From assembly GCA_963721725.1 (NCBI GenBank), contig CAVRLX010000012.1, positions 1 through 61,337 on the forward strand: a DNA stretch of 61,337 nucleotides, read 5' to 3'. Position numbers and translations under genes: made by a program. The notes under the pieces were generated by a model. It did not search any database. It was not told the DNA's origin and saw nothing but the letters and a program-made list of their open reading frames with translations. Shown here in pieces: positions 38,254 through 47,683 of this stretch (its first letter is position 1; each line of letters begins with the position of its first letter). The stretch is from RI-153 sp963721725. Lineage in GTDB: Bacteria; Chloroflexota; Anaerolineae; Caldilineales; Caldilineaceae.

Positions 38254-38308
38254 AGATGGAACTCCTCAGGGGTAAAAGATAATGAGTAAGGCGTAGGTCA
38301 AGATAAAG

Positions 38309-39103
38309 CTACTCCTTACGCATTACTCTCCAGATCTTTCGATAAAACGGGGCATCGGCCAACGCCTGCTGATACGCCGCTTCGCTGGCAAAGTGAGTTT
38401 GCTCGACGAGATAGCCTTCCATGCTGACCTCAAAGTGGTCAACGCTGTAGGGCCAGGGATCAAAAAAGATGCGTTCGTCGTCAAAACGCATGACGATCTC
38501 CGTGGTTGCGCCGCTGTAATCCAGCGGGCAGTCGGAGAGCGTCGTCTGCGCCGCCCAGGGGATGCTAACCTGTAGGCTGGCATGATCGCCAAATTGAAGC
38601 AGGCGCGTATCGGTCTCAATCACCTCGGGCTGAAGCAAAAGCACAAATTCGGGATCAGCGCCCAAGATGCGGTGCGCTTTTTCCAATAACGCCCGCTGAT
38701 CGGCCAAAAAACGGCTCACCTCGCGGTCGTTGGCTACATCATACGCGCCCTGACTTTGAAACTTTTCATAGAGAATGCTGGCGTGGCGGCTAATGATCAG
38801 CGCGGCGTAGGGATGCTGTGCCCAGACCCGCTCGATGCCGCGCTGCCAGAGGTGGGTCTTTTCAGCCTGATCCGTGTAGGTGATAAAGTCCATGGGAAAG
38901 CCATCGGGGCGCAGGCGCGGGGCCAATTCCCACTCTACCCAGCCATTGTCGTGTTGACCAATTGCCATCATCACCGGGGCATAGGGCCGCGGCGGAGCAA
39001 ACTCCCCATTGCCCCAAAAACGACAGAACTGCCCGGCCATGAGCGCATGGGTGGTTTGGTGAATACAAAGCAGCCGCCCATCGCCCACTTCACGTACAAT
39101 CAT
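38309..39103 (-). CDS. DUF3891 family protein
   Basis: 264 residues, starts MIVREVGDGRLLCIHQTTHA; conserved IGQHDNGWVEWE, FITYTDQAEKTHLW, ALIISRHASILYEKF with His and Asp residues that suggest an HD-like metal site (inference). Function unknown; intact. Confidence 0.8.
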   Translation of the reverse strand: MIVREVGDGRLLCIHQTTHALMAGQFCRFWGNGEFAPPRPYAPVMMAIGQHDNGWVEWELAPRLRPDGFPMDFITYTDQAEKTHLWQRGIERVWAQHPYAALIISRHASILYEKFQSQGAYDVANDREVSRFLADQRALLEKAHRILGADPEFVLLLQPEVIETDTRLLQFGDHASLQVSIPWAAQTTLSDCPLDYSGATTEIVMRFDDERIFFDPWPYSVDHFEVSMEGYLVEQTHFASEAAYQQALADAPFYRKIWRVMRKE

Positions 39104-39106
39104 CGA

Positions 39107-39394
39107 TTAGCCCTTCCGCTGATGCCAGAAGAGACCCGCGGCACTGCCCAGCATCAGGCTCACCCAGCTTTGCCAGCCGGGCAGCCCCAGCAGTTTACCC
39201 AGGGCTAAATGCCCCAGCAACAGCCCCAGCGCGCCCACAATCACATCGGCGGGCACAGGGGCCTCGGCTCCCGGCGAGCTAAAGGCAGCTTCCTGCATTT
39301 TGTCGAGCTGGCCCTCGGCGCGGCGGTTGGCCCAGCGCGCAAAGCGTTCCACACCGATGGCTATCACAGCAGCACTGGCTAAAAATCGTATCAT
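39107..39394 (-). CDS. Small membrane protein
   Basis: 95 residues; hydrophobic N-terminus (MIRFLASAAVIAIGVERF) and a hairpin of two helices at the C-terminus (VIVGALGLLLGHLALGKLLG, WVSLMLGSAAGLFW). Probably cotranscribed with the DUF3891 gene three bases downstream. Function unknown. Confidence 0.6.
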   Translation of the reverse strand: MIRFLASAAVIAIGVERFARWANRRAEGQLDKMQEAAFSSPGAEAPVPADVIVGALGLLLGHLALGKLLGLPGWQSWVSLMLGSAAGLFWHQRKG

Positions 39395-39416
39395 GGCTCG
39401 CTCCAATCGTAGTGGA

Positions 39417-40428
39417 CTAAAATCCGCCGGCAAAGGTATCAATCATCAATTTCACATCGCCCAGCGGGTAGAGGATGGGGCAGGTTGCCCCGTTTGCCAT
39501 ATACTCGCGCACCTTCTTCTTTACATCGTCTGGCGTGCCGCTGGCCGTGATGCGCTCCACCAGATCATCGGGGACAAAGTGCATGGCCTGGCGCACCTGT
39601 TCGTGGGTGGCAGGCCAGCCCAGGATCGACTGGATCTGGGCCACGGTCTCTTTTTTGACACCGCTGGCCTGGGCAATGTGCGGCTGTTGGGCCAAGTATT
39701 GAGTGAGCAACTCACGTGCGCCGTCCAGCGCGATCTGGCGATCTTCATGCACGGAGCAGACGATTAACTGCGGGCGGTCGATATCGTCCAGGCTGCGCCC
39801 GGCCTTCTTTGCGCCCGCCTCCAGCCGTTCCAACGCCATGTGGTTATAGTCCGGCGGCACACAATAATTGAGCACGCAGCCGTCGCTGATCTCGCCGGTC
39901 ATCTCCAACATTTGTGGCCCCGTGGCCCCGATCATCATCGGCACGTTGCGCGGCTCGCGCCGCCCGTGTACCACGTCCAACTCCACGCCCTTGACCTGAT
40001 GAAATTCGCCCTCGAAGGTCACATTCTCCATTGCCAGCAGCCGCCGCATTACTTCAATCGTCTCGCGCATGGCGGTGAGCGGTTTGCGCCGGTCGATGCC
40101 CACATTCTTCGCCAGCGGATCCCACCACGCGCCAATGCCGCAGATAATGCGGTCCGGGGCGAGATCGTCCAGGGTCAAAAAAGTGGCCGCCAGCAAGCCA
40201 ATGTTGCGCGTCCAGTTGTTGATCACGCCGGAGCCGATCTTGATGCGGCTGGTAACGGCGGCAAAGGCGGCCATAGGGCACAATCGCATCGCGCACAAGG
40301 CGGCTTTCGGCCTGCCACACGGCCTCAAAGCCCTTTTCCTCGGCATAACGTGCATACTCCATCCCCTCGCGGATGGGGTGTTTGTCCTGTAAATAAAGGG
40401 CTACACGGGTATAGGTTGGCTCAGCCAT
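39417..40428 (-). CDS. LLM-class F420-dependent oxidoreductase
   Basis: Luciferase-like F420-binding TIM barrel, about 336 residues, with one frame shift near 40270. Motifs: YARYAEEKGFEAVWQAESR, VTSRIKIGSGVINNWTRN, CGIGAWWDPLAKN, and the C-terminal GTPDDVKKKVREYMANG. Faces the F420 genes on the other strand, which supports F420 use. Substrate unknown; resembles the mer/methylene-H4MPT reductase-like group. Confidence 0.9.
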
Positions 40429-40628
40429 GAACGAACTCCTTTGTGCGGGCGGGTATGAAATACAAAACGTGAAGCGTGAAACGTGAAGATTCCGGGAAGG
40501 GCGTCACGTTTTACGTTTCACGTGCAGGGCAGATGTCTGACAAATCAATTTGAGGCTATTGTACATGGCACACCAGACTCCGTCAAGGAAAGTTTTTGCG
40601 TACTGGGTTGCGTGTTATAATCCCGGCA

Positions 40629-41285
40629 ATGAACACTGCACCCCTTTGGACAGACCTCCCTTCGTCACTCTCTACGCCGCTGGCAGAGGATACTTTTTGG
40701 CATCTGATCCGCTCGCGCCGCTCGATTCGCCGCTATCAGCCGCGGCCGATTGCGCCGGAGATTTTGCAGCGCATCCTAGAGGCGGCGACATGGGCACCGT
40801 CGGCGCACAATCGCCAACCGTGGCGCTTTTGTGTGATCAGCAGCGACGACGCCAAGACCAATCTTAGCGCACACATGGGCGAACGCTGGCGGCGCGATCT
40901 GGGCGGCGATGGCGCCGATCCTGCCTTCATTGAGAAGCGGGTGGCAATCAGCCATGCGCGCATCACCGGGGCGGCGGCGCTGGTGGTGACTGCGGTCTGT
41001 ATGGACGACATGGACGTCTATCCCGACGCCAAGCGCGCCGATGCTGAATGGTTGATGGCGGTGCAAAGCGTTGCCCTGGCCTGCCAGAATTTGCTGCTGG
41101 CGGCGCACCATTATGGCTTGGGCGCATGTTGGATGTGCGCCCCGCTCTTTGTGCCGGAGCTGGTGACGGCGGTACTCGATCTGCCCCAAAGCTGGCATCC
41201 TCAGGCATTGATTACCCTGGGCTATCCGGCGGAGAGCAAAGAACGCGAACGCGCGCCTATGGAGAGCCGTGTGGTCTGGCGCTGA
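40629..41285 (+). CDS. Nitroreductase-family protein, FbiB C-terminal-like
   Basis: FMN-binding nitroreductase fold, 218 residues: LIRSRRSIRRYQPRPI, ATWAPSAHNRQPWRF, and GLGACWMCAPLFVP. The last motif resembles the C-terminal half of FbiB (dehydro-F420-0 reductase). With cofD and cofC next to it, this role is likely. The N-terminal glutamate ligase half of FbiB (CofE) is absent here. Confidence 0.85.
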   Translation: MNTAPLWTDLPSSLSTPLAEDTFWHLIRSRRSIRRYQPRPIAPEILQRILEAATWAPSAHNRQPWRFCVISSDDAKTNLSAHMGERWRRDLGGDGADPAFIEKRVAISHARITGAAALVVTAVCMDDMDVYPDAKRADAEWLMAVQSVALACQNLLLAAHHYGLGACWMCAPLFVPELVTAVLDLPQSWHPQALITLGYPAESKERERAPMESRVVWR

Positions 41286-41382
41286 ACGTAAACCAGACGA
41301 GAAGACTGATTTTCCGGCTGAAACGGATTTATCGGATTTCAGAAAAGATAGACTGAACCACTTTTGCCTTTTGCACTTGTAC

Positions 41383-41462
41383 CTATAGAGATCCTGGGTA
41401 CGACGCACTCGCCACCCAAGCTTTCACAACCCGTCTACTCCTGGCGAGTGCGTCGCACCTGG
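41383..41462. repeat. Dispersed palindrome, family A, copy 4
   Basis: ACGACGCACTCGCCACCC and GGCGAGTGCGTCGCACCT around the centre AAGCTTTCACAACCCGTCTA, almost the same centre as copy 3. The outer CTATAGAG end is degenerate. Sits between the FbiB-like gene and cofD. Confidence 0.8.
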
Positions 41463-41505
41463 AATTATTTACACTTTACCTTTTGCCTTTAGGAATGGGT
41501 AGCTT

Positions 41506-42510
41506 ATGTCTCAAGCACAAGAGAACTTTGTCGGAATCAACGTGGTTGCCCTGGCCGGCGGGGTGGGCGGGGCCAAACTCGCCACGGGTCTGCAAGCCGT
41601 TCTGCCCGCCGGCGCGCTTACCGTCATCGTCAACACAGGCGACGATTTTGAACATTGGGGATTGAGCATCTGCCCCGATTTGGACACTGTGCTCTATAAT
41701 CTGGCCGCCATTAACAACCCGGAAACAGGCTGGGGACGGCTTGACGAAAGCTTTGTGACGCTGACCGAGATGGAGCGCTTTGGAGGCGAAAGCTGGTTCC
41801 GCATCGGCGACAAAGATTTAGCACTGCATCTGCGCCGCACCGAATGGCTGCGCCAGGGCATTCCGCTCAGCGAAGTCACCGACCGCCTGCGCCGTATGCT
41901 GGGCGTACCCTCCACCATCTTGCCCATGTGCAACGAACCAGTGCGCACGCTGGTGCATACGGACGAGGGCGATCTGCCCTTTCAACACTATTTTGTGCGC
42001 CTCCGCTGCGAACCCACACTCATCGACTTTTCATTCCTGGGCGCGGATCGGGCGCGCGTCTCGGTGGAAGTGAAACGGGCGCTGGATCGAGCAGATATTA
42101 TCGTTTTTTGCCCCAGCAATCCCTATGTCAGCATCGATCCCATTCTGGCGGTGCCGGGACTACGCGAACGTCTGCGCCACAGCAAAGCCTGCAAAGTCGC
42201 CGTCAGCCCCATTGTCAACGGTGCGGCCATCAAAGGCCCCGCCGCCAAGATGATGCAGGAGTTGGGCGAGATGATCAGCCCACTCACCGTGGTGGATCAC
42301 TTGGGCGATGTGCTGGATGGCTTTGTGATTGACGAGCGCGACGCCGAACTTGCCGAGGCGGTGATCCTGCCGGCACTAGTAACTCAGACGCTGATGACCA
42401 ACATTGAAAGCAAAGCCGCGCTGGCCCGCGCTGTGCTGGACTTTGGCCTATCCCTGCCACGCAACCACATGACCACCGCTGCGGCTCCCCGCTCGCAACG
42501 CGCCGATTAG
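41506..42510 (+). CDS. cofD: 2-phospho-L-lactate transferase (or phosphoenolpyruvate transferase), F420 biosynthesis
   Basis: Joins the lactyl/enolpyruvyl phosphate to Fo. 334 residues with ALAGGVGGAKLATGLQ, NTGDDFEHWGLSICPDLDT, LADRARVSV-like GADRARVSV, FCPSNPYVSIDPIL and the substrate loop SPIVNGAAIKGPAAKMM. Intact. Stop is five bases from cofC. Confidence 0.95.
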   Translation: MSQAQENFVGINVVALAGGVGGAKLATGLQAVLPAGALTVIVNTGDDFEHWGLSICPDLDTVLYNLAAINNPETGWGRLDESFVTLTEMERFGGESWFRIGDKDLALHLRRTEWLRQGIPLSEVTDRLRRMLGVPSTILPMCNEPVRTLVHTDEGDLPFQHYFVRLRCEPTLIDFSFLGADRARVSVEVKRALDRADIIVFCPSNPYVSIDPILAVPGLRERLRHSKACKVAVSPIVNGAAIKGPAAKMMQELGEMISPLTVVDHLGDVLDGFVIDERDAELAEAVILPALVTQTLMTNIESKAALARAVLDFGLSLPRNHMTTAAAPRSQRAD

Positions 42511-42514
42511 CCCT

Positions 42515-43137
42515 ATGCATCTCTGGCTCATCGTGCCTGTGAAGCCCCTGGCCCAAAGTAAAAGCCGCCTCTCCCCAGTGTTGGGTGGGGAAGAGCGCCA
42601 ACGGCTGAGCCAACAACTGCTGGTGCAGACATTAGCCGTGGCCGGGGAAGTGGCGGAGCTGGCGGGCACGCTGGTGATCAGCCGAGACCCCGTGGTCCAC
42701 GCGCTGGCACAGGCCGCCGGGGTGCAAGTTGTGCGTGAGGGCGATCCGCTCAACGGCGAGAATGCCGATCTGCTGCTCAACCGGGCGCTGACGGCGGCGC
42801 GTGCCGAAGCCCTGGCCTGTGGGGCCGATGCGCTTTTGATTTTGCCCGCCGATCTCCCTTTGCTCACCGCTGCGGATATGCGCGCGCTGGCGCAACGGGG
42901 GCGTGCCCTGGGCCGTGGCGTGGTGATTGCCCCCAGCGGCGACGGCGGCACGAATGCGCTGTTGCTTATCCCGCCCGATGCGCTGACCTTCGCCTATGGC
43001 CCCGACAGTTTCGCCCGCCATGTGCAACAGGCCCACGCCGCGGACTGACCGTGGAGGTGGTCCATTCCCCGCAACTGGCGCTGGATCTGGATACGCCACA
43101 CGATCTACAACGCTGGCAAAGCGCCTGCCCCACTTAA
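42515..43137 (+). CDS. cofC: 2-phospholactate guanylyltransferase, F420 biosynthesis
   Basis: CofC/FbiD nucleotidyltransferase. N-terminal VPVKPLAQSKSRLSPVL, central ALLILPADLPLLTAADM, APSGDGGTNALL, YGPDSFARH. A frame shift near 43040 ends the first frame early; the next frame gives the family tail LDLDTPHDLQRW and stops at 43137. Coupled to cofD. Confidence 0.92.
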
Positions 43138-43215
43138 ACCGCGCCAGCATTTAACGCAGAGAGGCAGAGATGCTTTTACTCCAATGCGCCACTTTTGCCT
43201 TTTACGTTCCATCGT

Positions 43216-43764
43216 CTACTCCAGCGCTTCTTTGCCACAAGCCCCGCGATAGCCACACGGGCGGCAGCGTTGGGGTTCGGCGTGTTGTCTGTGAACCGTG
43301 CTGGCTGTGCGCGCAGCGCGGATAGCGTCGGCGGTGGCAAGCACACGCTGGCGCAGATCATCGGTATAGGGAATGCACAGCGTGGCGTTGGCATAGCGCA
43401 AAAGGCCGTGGGGCGGGCGAACGCCCATTGTATCTTCGATCAACAGACAATAGGTCGCCAGTTGTAAAATGTGGCCTTCGTAGGGCTGTTTGGGCCGAGC
43501 GTGGCTCTTCACCTCCACTGGGATCACCTGTTCCACGCCTGCTTTTCGCACCCGTACCAGATAATCAGGCCGCCCCACCAGCCCATAGCGGCGACTGAGC
43601 AAAGGCTTTTGCACGGTCTCCCACTCGCCTGTGTCACTGTAGATCACCTCGCCCACAGGCACACCTGTTGCCAGCCGTTGGCGTCGTCCCCAAAGCCACA
43701 ACCCCACGCCCAAGAGAATCAGCAAGAGGGCGAGCGTTAATACCATTTCCATGATCGATTCCAT
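43216..43764 (-). CDS. Membrane-anchored Cas4/PD-(D/E)XK nuclease-like protein
   Basis: 182 residues: one N-terminal membrane helix (about 8-26), then a RecB-type nuclease core with GRPDYLV (Asp67), IPVEVKS (Glu84, Lys86) and QLATY (Gln101, Tyr105). C-terminal cysteines CRPCGYRGAC (167, 170, 176) resemble the Cas4 iron-sulfur cluster, but the usual N-terminal Cys is missing. No CRISPR array or cas genes are near. Role outside CRISPR, likely in DNA processing at the membrane, is inference. Confidence 0.8.
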   Translation of the reverse strand: MESIMEMVLTLALLLILLGVGLWLWGRRQRLATGVPVGEVIYSDTGEWETVQKPLLSRRYGLVGRPDYLVRVRKAGVEQVIPVEVKSHARPKQPYEGHILQLATYCLLIEDTMGVRPPHGLLRYANATLCIPYTDDLRQRVLATADAIRAARTASTVHRQHAEPQRCRPCGYRGACGKEALE

Positions 43765-43815
43765 TTCCTGGATTATTCACTCAGGCTATTTTAGCGCACG
43801 CCAGCGAGATCTTGC

Positions 43816-44179
43816 CTACGGGTATCCTGTCAACGCCAGCGCCGAGAGTGTATCCTGTTTCAAGCTATCGGCAAGATTTGTAATAGCACGCAGCAGAATG
43901 GCACGTAACTCTGCATTCTGCTGTGCTCTGGCTTCCCATCGCCAGGGCTTCCCAATCACCATCATCAAGAACCGGGCTGGCAATCAGGCGCATGCGCCCT
44001 GCATTGGCGGCAAATTCCACCAGTCCTTCTGCCACCAGCCGTAGCCAGCCCGAACTGAAATAGCCCACGCCGCGATCATAGCGCGCAGAGTTCTTCAGCG
44101 CAGGCACAAAGAAATCCTGAACTGGATTGTTGTCCGACGAGTTGAGGACAAAAGGTAGGGCAAGGCTTTTCAGCGACAT
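43816..44179 (-). pseudogene. Remnant of a helicase with N-terminal phospholipase-D-like domain
   Basis: Only the start of a large protein remains: FVLNSSDNNPVQDFFVPALK, RYDRGVGYFSSGWLRLVAEG, MRLIASPVLDDGDWEAL; after a frame shift near 43930 it continues ARAQQNAELRAILLRAITNL and ends at 43816. This matches the first 120 or so residues of PLD-domain SNF2/DEAD-type helicases seen in defence and restriction loci. The motor domains are absent from the window. Confidence 0.65.
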
Positions 44180-44330
44180 GTGGAAACAACAAGGGTCTGG
44201 TGTGGGCAGGGGCGTGATGAAATTTCGATGCTTCTCACGGTGGCTTAGGTTAAGAATAGTATAGACAAAGCTACGCTTTCACACAACTGAGCGAAATATT
44301 TAGTGCTTATGCACTTGGTAAGTTTTCAGG

Positions 44331-44363
44331 AGACCTGCCAAGTTTCAGAAACCTAGCAGGTCT
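44331..44363. repeat. Hairpin of the GTTTCAGAAA type, second copy
   Basis: AGACCTGCCAAGTTT...AAACCTAGCAGGTCT, paired with two non-standard positions, loop CAG. Related to the hairpin at 1115-1148. The surrounding gap 44180-44434 shows no gene. Confidence 0.65.
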
Positions 44364-44434
44364 GGATCAACTGCACAACTTCTACTATCATAGTGCACCT
44401 GGCTGAAGCAGGTTTTTCATCTCAGCAGTGTATT

Positions 44435-45112
44435 TCAATCCGGCTGCGGTTCTGCCCGCCGCAACGACAGCACCCGCTCCACATCCCGCCAGATCTCCTG
44501 TCCTTCGGGCGCGTCGTCCCAGAGGAGGAAGTGGGGAAACATGGTCCCATGCCAGTCGTCGGGGGTGTGGTGTGTGGTGAGTTTGCCTGTGCGCGGCGGG
44601 GATTCCAACTCGTTGGGGAATTCTTGATAGAAGAAGAGCAGGTTTTCGTGCAGGCTGATCAGGCAGTATTTGTCGAAACTGCCCGGCTTTTCTTCCTGTA
44701 ATTGGTAGTGATAGAAAATGTAGCTGCTCAGCATGTGCGGCTGCAAGTGCGTGATGCGGGCGCGGATCTCCTCAATGGGCGAGCGGCGCTGCCATTGCTC
44801 CAGGCTGATCGGCTCGCCACAGTGGAAGATGTCCATCATGGGCACAAACGCGCGCGGCTCCCCTTTCCCCGGCCATAGGCGCAGCAAATCGGCCCCATGC
44901 CCGAATAGCTCATCCGGGACGGCGTCTGTACCCACCGCTTCGTAATAAACAAAGAAAGTCGTCTCCCAGCGGAAGACACTGACGGTCAACAGCCGTTGGT
45001 CGGCAATGACCTCTTGGAGCGCCGTGCGTTGTGCTTCAAAATAGGCAGCCGTAGCTGCTTCCGCCCCTGGTTGACACTGGGCACGGTAGACTCTGCGATA
45101 GATGGCATTCAT
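44435..45112 (-). CDS. Hypothetical protein
   Basis: 225 residues without signal or membrane segment. N-terminal IYRRVYRAQCQPGAEAATAA and TVSVFRWETTFFVYYEA look like one ferredoxin-like unit, similar to L-rhamnose mutarotase-type small barrels, and later YCLISLHENLLFFYQEFP and MFPHFLLWDD may form a second. Function unknown. Confidence 0.55.
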   Translation of the reverse strand: MNAIYRRVYRAQCQPGAEAATAAYFEAQRTALQEVIADQRLLTVSVFRWETTFFVYYEAVGTDAVPDELFGHGADLLRLWPGKGEPRAFVPMMDIFHCGEPISLEQWQRRSPIEEIRARITHLQPHMLSSYIFYHYQLQEEKPGSFDKYCLISLHENLLFFYQEFPNELESPPRTGKLTTHHTPDDWHGTMFPHFLLWDDAPEGQEIWRDVERVLSLRRAEPQPD

Positions 45113-45165
45113 GCGGGTTCCTTCACGAGAAAATTAAGGTAGGTCCCATCGGGACATTCATTTTA

Positions 45166-45174
45166 TGCTACAAT
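45166..45174 (+). promoter_or_regulatory. Extended -10 promoter of the RelE-type toxin-antitoxin pair
   Basis: TGC-TACAAT about 40 bases before the antitoxin ATG at 45216; no -35 box at the standard distance. Confidence 0.4.
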
Positions 45175-45215
45175 AAACAGCAGATATCGGCAGAACTTGA
45201 AAGGATGTATCTATT

Positions 45216-45443
45216 ATGCAGATCACCCCAGCTATGCAAGAAGTTGTCACTGCGATTGGCTTATTACCACCAACGGAGCAGGATAAGGTAGCAGCATGGA
45301 TTAAGGCGGAACTGGAGGCAGAACAGCGCTGGGAAGAACTCTTCTCGGATCCCCGATCGGAAGATATCTTCGCCGAACTGGCGGCAGAGGCACGCAATGC
45401 CCAGGAAAATGATCTATGGGATCTGAAAACCAGTGGACTATAA
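45216..45443 (+). CDS. Antitoxin-like protein of a RelE/ParE pair
   Basis: 75 residues, acidic and helical (VVTAIGLLPPTEQDKVAAWI, ELAAEARNAQENDLW). No clear DNA-binding motif, similar to many small antitoxins paired with RelE-type toxins. The downstream toxin start lies inside its last codons. Confidence 0.7.
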   Translation: MQITPAMQEVVTAIGLLPPTEQDKVAAWIKAELEAEQRWEELFSDPRSEDIFAELAAEARNAQENDLWDLKTSGL

Positions 45444-45709
45444 GATCCAGGACAACGCCCAGCTTCCGTCATCTACTTGCCCAATTGCCCGCTGATGTAC
45501 AACGGCAAGCCCGTGAAGCCTATCGTTACTTTCGTAATGATCCAACACACCCAGGGCTACAATTCAAACGTGTAAGCCAACGCGAACCGATCTATTCTGT
45601 TCGCGTTGGCAGAAGCTATCGCGCTGTTGGATTGTGGGAAGGGGCCGAAATTCGCTGGGTTTGGATCGGTAGCCACGCCGAGTACGATAAGCTCCTCCAA
45701 CGGCGTTAG
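45416..45709 (+). CDS. RelE/ParE-type toxin
   Basis: 97 residues with the RelE fold layout: SFRHLLAQLPADVQRQAREA, then LQFKRVSQREPIYSVRVGRSYRAVG, and WIGSHAEYDKLL near the end. Cysteine-free, basic. Ribosome-dependent mRNA cleavage or gyrase inhibition are the two family roles; the catalytic set cannot be decided by eye. Overlaps the antitoxin gene by 28 bases in another frame. Confidence 0.8.
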   Translation: MGSENQWTIRSRTTPSFRHLLAQLPADVQRQAREAYRYFRNDPTHPGLQFKRVSQREPIYSVRVGRSYRAVGLWEGAEIRWVWIGSHAEYDKLLQRR

Positions 45710-45736
45710 AATCCATCCACCGCACATCCATGACCC

Positions 45737-47501
45737 CTACCCCTCAAACAACTTCTCTCCGCGATGCAGCCGTCGGGCAATGCCATAGGTCTGGCCCTGG
45801 GCGCGCATGGTGGGCGCGTGCGCAGCCAAATAGCGGGCAGCGGCGATTAGCACATGGACGCCTTCGGGCGTGTCGCCCAGCAGATCATGTTGGTTGAACG
45901 CCGCCTCTACACATTGGATGGTGTGGAAATTTCGATCCTCGCGCAGGAGCAATTCGCCTAACTCGGCCCGCAACGTCGCCGCATCCCCTTGATGAAAGAG
46001 ATAGTCGGCCACGGCGCGCCCGGCCTGGTTCACCTGCTGTTGTTGATCGAGCAGATCGTCCAACGCAGGCAGCGCGGGTGTGCCGTGACCGTTGCTGCTG
46101 GCCTCGGGTAGCCGCGGGGGGGATGTTGAGGAAGCGGTCGAGATAGATGCTCATGGCCGCATCAAAAACGCCGCGCAGCAACAGCGGATAGCCGCCATCG
46201 GCAGGGGTGAAGCCCGCCAGCCGCCGCAAGCCGCCGTGTACGGCATTGGCAAAGGTAAAGGTGTGCAGCGCCGTGTCCCAGTCGCCAAATTCGTTGCTGG
46301 TGTGGAAGCGGGCAATGCGCAGCGCCGCGGCATAGGTCACTGTCGCGGCCAGATCAACCGCGGAAACGCCTGCCGCCAATGCGCCCAACAATGCCTCGGC
46401 AATCGCCGCCGGATCTTCGCTTAAGAGCGTGGAAACGAGAGAGGCACGGTCGCTTTTCTGCGTTTGGCTTTGCTGACCCTCTGCCAATACTGCGGGAATG
46501 CGCGCAAACGCGCCGTGCAGAATAGCGACCAGATCAATTGGATGCCGCCAAGCATTGGATTCTTCCATGCGGGTGGCGTTGGCATAGCCAGCCACAAGAC
46601 TGGTGAGCACCTCGGCGGCGTGTTCCCAGCCCACAGCATCCAGCGCGTCAAAGGCTTTGTTGGTAAAGTCGAGGGGATGGCCGGCGCTAATATAGCGGTG
46701 ATCAGTCACAGCGGCAAAAAGCATATCCGCCATCTCTTGGGCGGTGGCTCCACCCCGAATGGCGCTGACAATACAGCGCTCGGCCCCGTCGCTGTCGCGC
46801 ACTTCGATGAACTGGCGGAACCAGCGTTTGAGCGTGGGCAGATCGCGCTCGTTGCCGGGCAGCGGCTGCACGAGAAAGCGCGGGGGATGGCCGGCGGTGT
46901 CGTTGGCCGTGGCAGCAAGGCCATGATAGAGCGCCCGTGCCCGCTCTTTGGGTTTGAGGCTGGGCAACATGTTCATAAAGCAGGTAAGCATGGTCAGCCC
47001 CTGCCCCCAGCCATCCATGCGATAGCGCGTGCCAAAGTCCAGCCCGGCAGCAAAGGGCGCAGCCGTATCATTGGCATCGTCCACGAGGGTGATCACCGCT
47101 TTGGCGATCACCAGCGACAGGTTGCGCTCCAGCCCATCGGTCAGCCGTTGCCGCTGATGGGCTACCGGATCATGCGGCGGCGTGAGATCAACATAGACAT
47201 CGCCCTCGCGAATCTCCACAGGATAGCTGGGCACATCGTCGGCCCAGAGATCAAAACTGCCGCCGGTGCACAGATCAAAGCGGGCGTGATGCCAATGACA
47301 GGTGAGAATACCGCCGTGGACGCTGCCCTTGTCCAGTGGGAAGCCCATGTGCGGACAGCGATTGTCTACGGCGTAGATTTGCCCCTCGTGGGCAACCAAC
47401 ACCAACACATGATGATCTACGGTGACGGTGTGCAGACCGATCTTTTCGACTTCGGCCTGAGAAGCGACACGGTGAAACGCGGTGGTTGTTGCGGTAGTCA
47501 T
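45737..47501 (-). CDS. Rieske [2Fe-2S] protein with large helical C-terminal domain
   Basis: N-terminal Rieske domain (about 1-110) with CPHMGFPLDKG and CHWHHARFDL. The remaining 470 residues are helical with a conserved block DHRYISAGHPLDFTNKAFDA and many histidines; the family role is unknown, possibly a metal-dependent oxygenase-like fold. One frame shift near 46110; the true end is EKLFEG at 45737. Starts with ATG at 47501. Confidence 0.82.
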
Positions 47502-47542
47502 AGCGGACTCCTTTCGTGAAAAATGGCGAATGGCGAATGGGC

Positions 47543-47611
47543 GAACATTCCAGGAATGAACCGGGCGCTGAGGGTCTACACTGTGCAGTTTTGGTTCATT
47601 CCCGGAATGTT
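47543..47611. repeat. Inverted repeat of the TTCCGGGAA family
   Basis: AACATTCCAGGAATGAACC paired with GGTTCATTCCCGGAATGTT, one mismatch. The flanks hold degenerate repeats of the kind AATGGCGAATGGCG. Confidence 0.7.
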
Positions 47612-47683
47612 GATCCTCGCCCCCAAACGGAGATGCCACTCTACGGCTCTTTAGAATTTGCAAATTGCAATTTGCCCCTTGCC

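Noticed and set aside
43216..43764. Cas4-like protein as evidence for a CRISPR-Cas system
   Set aside because: No repeats, cas1 or other cas genes are seen in the window, and the protein has a membrane helix.
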